A stretch of DNA of 8,310 nucleotides from Marinilabilia sp. UBA5340. Lineage in GTDB: Bacteria > Bacteroidota > Bacteroidia > Bacteroidales > Marinilabiliaceae. Below the pieces are notes generated by a model, which did no database searches, was not told where the DNA came from, and saw nothing but the letters and a program-made list of their open reading frames with translations. Position 1 is the first letter of the stretch; each line of letters starts with the position of its first letter. Of the stretch, positions 7,258 to 8,310 are shown piece after piece. Location: the NCBI GenBank assembly GCA_002411085.1, contig DHQK01000211.1:19469-27778 (forward strand), written 5' to 3'. Position numbers and translations under genes: made by a program.

Positions 7258-7716
7258 CTATTTTAACAATAATTGTTCCACAATTGGTATGATTTGGTCA
7301 TATTCAAAACCTTTGGAAACGGCGTTGCGAATAATGGCAGCTTTTTGCTTGATGGGCTCTTTGTTTTTTACTTGTCTGGATTTTTCCCTGATTACTTCCT
7401 GAAGCTTTTCCGTGTACTCTTCCGGATTTATTTGTTCAAGCGCTTCATCAATGGTTGCATTATCAAGCTTTTTTTGACGTAATTGCCATGCAATTTTTTG
7501 GCGGCCCCATCTGTTAAACCGGAATTTGTCGCGCACAAAGAAACTGGCAAAACGTTTTTCATCAATGAATTCTTCTTCAAGAAGTCGTTGTATTATTCTT
7601 TCCCCATCTTCAGCACTTACGTCCCATTTATCCAGTTTTTTTTGGATGTCTGATCTGCAGTATTCCTGGCGTGAGCATAAAGCTGCTGCTTTATTGATGG
7701 CAGTTTTGTAATCCAT
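7258..7716 (-). CDS. recX: RecX, regulator of RecA
   Basis: The 152-residue cytoplasmic protein matches RecX, which binds RecA filaments and inhibits or remodels them during recombination and SOS repair. It is all-helical with three tandem helical repeats, as known for the family. The hallmark segment is FIDEKRFA (50-57), followed by VRDKFRFNRWGRQKIAWQLR (61-80), with the conserved Trp70-Gly71 and Lys74-Ile75. The length is normal for the phylum. The ATG at 7714-7716 starts in the expected place (MDYKTAINKAAALCSRQEYC), and AGAG lies a few bases upstream. No recA is in the window, and the gene's partner here is an envelope protein, so the operon gives no extra information on its role. No SOS-type operator was recognised in the upstream 110 bases. 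Confidence 0.92.
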   Translation of the reverse strand: MDYKTAINKAAALCSRQEYCRSDIQKKLDKWDVSAEDGERIIQRLLEEEFIDEKRFASFFVRDKFRFNRWGRQKIAWQLRQKKLDNATIDEALEQINPEEYTEKLQEVIREKSRQVKNKEPIKQKAAIIRNAVSKGFEYDQIIPIVEQLLLK

Positions 7717-7826
7717 TTTGCACTCTTTTTTGTTTATGAGTTAATCAGGTAATGTGAATGCTGATCCAGACTAAAATAATGATTTTTTGTGTGGTTTTGG
7801 GAGGTGTTTATTATATTTTTAGGAAG
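7717..7826. other. Divergent gap between recX and the PagL-like gene
   Basis: These 110 bases must hold the promoters of two divergent genes. No full TTTG/TAnnTTTG pair was found on either strand. On the + strand, TTATATTTTT (7811-7820) is the nearest -7-like sequence, but it would leave almost no leader before ATG 7827. AGGAAG at 7821-7826 abuts that ATG directly, too close to act as a normal Shine-Dalgarno sequence. Confidence 0.4.
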
Positions 7827-8310
7827 ATGCGGGTTTTATTTGTATGTTTTTTGTTTATTTCTCAATGGGTAATCGGTCAGGATAAAGATGCGCGCCATTC
7901 AATACGTTTTCTTTCCGGAAATCTGCATGGTGGCTGGTTGCAAATTCACTCTTCTAAAATCGAAAATTTCAGAGGAGTACGACCTAAAGGCGCAGGATTG
8001 GAGCTTTCCTGGAAGTTTGTTTCTCCCGAGTCTTATGCTCTTTGTAAATGTTATCCTTCTTTGGGCATCTCCCTAAATTATTGGGATTTTGGACACGAGG
8101 CACTGGGAAATGCTCTGTCCGGGTTGTTTTATGTAGAACCGGTTTTGTTTTCGCCATTCAATGTGGATGTTTCGTTGAAAACAGGCCTTGGGGTTAGTTA
8201 TCTGGATCATCCTTATGACGAGGATTCCAATCCGGAAAATGTTGTTTACAGCACTTCGATTGCCTTCCCTTTAATGGCGGGATTGTCCATGGAATATGCT
8301 ATCTCCGGGA
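7827..8310 (+). CDS. Acyloxyacyl hydrolase/PagL-like outer-membrane protein, 3' end cut off
   Basis: The frame is open from ATG 7827 to the window edge (161 residues seen). Residues 1-18 (MRVLFVCFLFISQWVIGQ) are a signal peptide. The rest has alternating, aromatic-rich strands typical of a small outer-membrane beta-barrel and resembles Bacteroidota acyloxyacyl hydrolase/lipid A 3-O-deacylase (PagL-like) proteins: HGGWLQIHSSK (34-44), the Cys73-x-Cys75 pair before YPSLGISLNYWDFG (76-89), and GLGVSYLDHPYDEDSNPEN (120-138). Family members remove an acyl chain from lipid A. The PagL catalytic His and Ser lie in the C-terminal part, which is outside the window, so activity cannot be judged. The call rests on recalled family motifs. 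The gene is divergent from recX. Confidence 0.75.
   Translation, partial: MRVLFVCFLFISQWVIGQDKDARHSIRFLSGNLHGGWLQIHSSKIENFRGVRPKGAGLELSWKFVSPESYALCKCYPSLGISLNYWDFGHEALGNALSGLFYVEPVLFSPFNVDVSLKTGLGVSYLDHPYDEDSNPENVVYSTSIAFPLMAGLSMEYAISG

Noticed and set aside
7744..7765. ATCAG/CTGAT inverted repeat in the divergent gap, considered as an operator.
   Set aside because: Only 5 bp with a 12-base spacer, and no match to a known operator; expected by chance.
7888..8076. A 62-codon frame near the right end.
   Set aside because: It is out of frame with the signal-peptide-bearing PagL-like gene that covers the same bases, and it has no recognisable features.

Overview
The window looks like an ordinary chromosomal stretch from a member of the Bacteroidota, probably a free-living or marine anaerobic type related to Bacteroidales/Marinilabiliales. 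This is inferred from three things. A promoter in the window matches the Bacteroidota pattern exactly (TTTG, 20-base spacer, TAnnTTTG). Shine-Dalgarno sequences are weak or absent before most starts. Several products are of types common in that phylum: a lipoprotein-like sugar isomerase, a KamA-like radical SAM enzyme and an outer-membrane acyloxyacyl hydrolase-like protein. No phage, transposon, CRISPR, tRNA or rRNA sequence was seen.

Layout, left to right. On the + strand: an exported sugar-phosphate isomerase/epimerase-like TIM-barrel protein (56-916); a strong intrinsic terminator (936-973); a full-length SLC12-type cation-chloride cotransporter (980-3142); a 388-base non-coding gap with a consensus promoter; a KamA-family radical SAM/PLP protein (3531-4835); a second strong terminator (4850-4888); and a LPG-synthase/YbhN-type membrane protein (4967-5875). 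The last gene runs tail-to-tail into, and overlaps by 25 bases, a minus-strand pair made of recX (7258-7716) followed by an exported LPP20-like protein (5851-7233). From a 110-base divergent gap, a + strand gene for an outer-membrane acyloxyacyl hydrolase/PagL-like beta-barrel (7827 onward) runs off the right edge.

The genes do not form one pathway. The + strand genes are separated by terminators or promoters and read as independent transcription units. Only recX and the LPP20-like gene look like an operon, and their functions (RecA control and an envelope protein) are not obviously linked. Three of the products (isomerase-like, LPP20-like, PagL-like) are predicted to be exported and two are integral membrane proteins, so envelope functions dominate.

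I did not find a clearly new multi-gene system. The items most worth a second look are: the KamA-like enzyme, whose cofactor residues are kept but whose lysine-recognition residues appear replaced; the bacterial NKCC-like transporter, which keeps predicted Na+ and K+ site residues and a complete C-terminal domain; the long leader of the KamA-like gene; and the terminator placed almost directly against the transporter's start codon.
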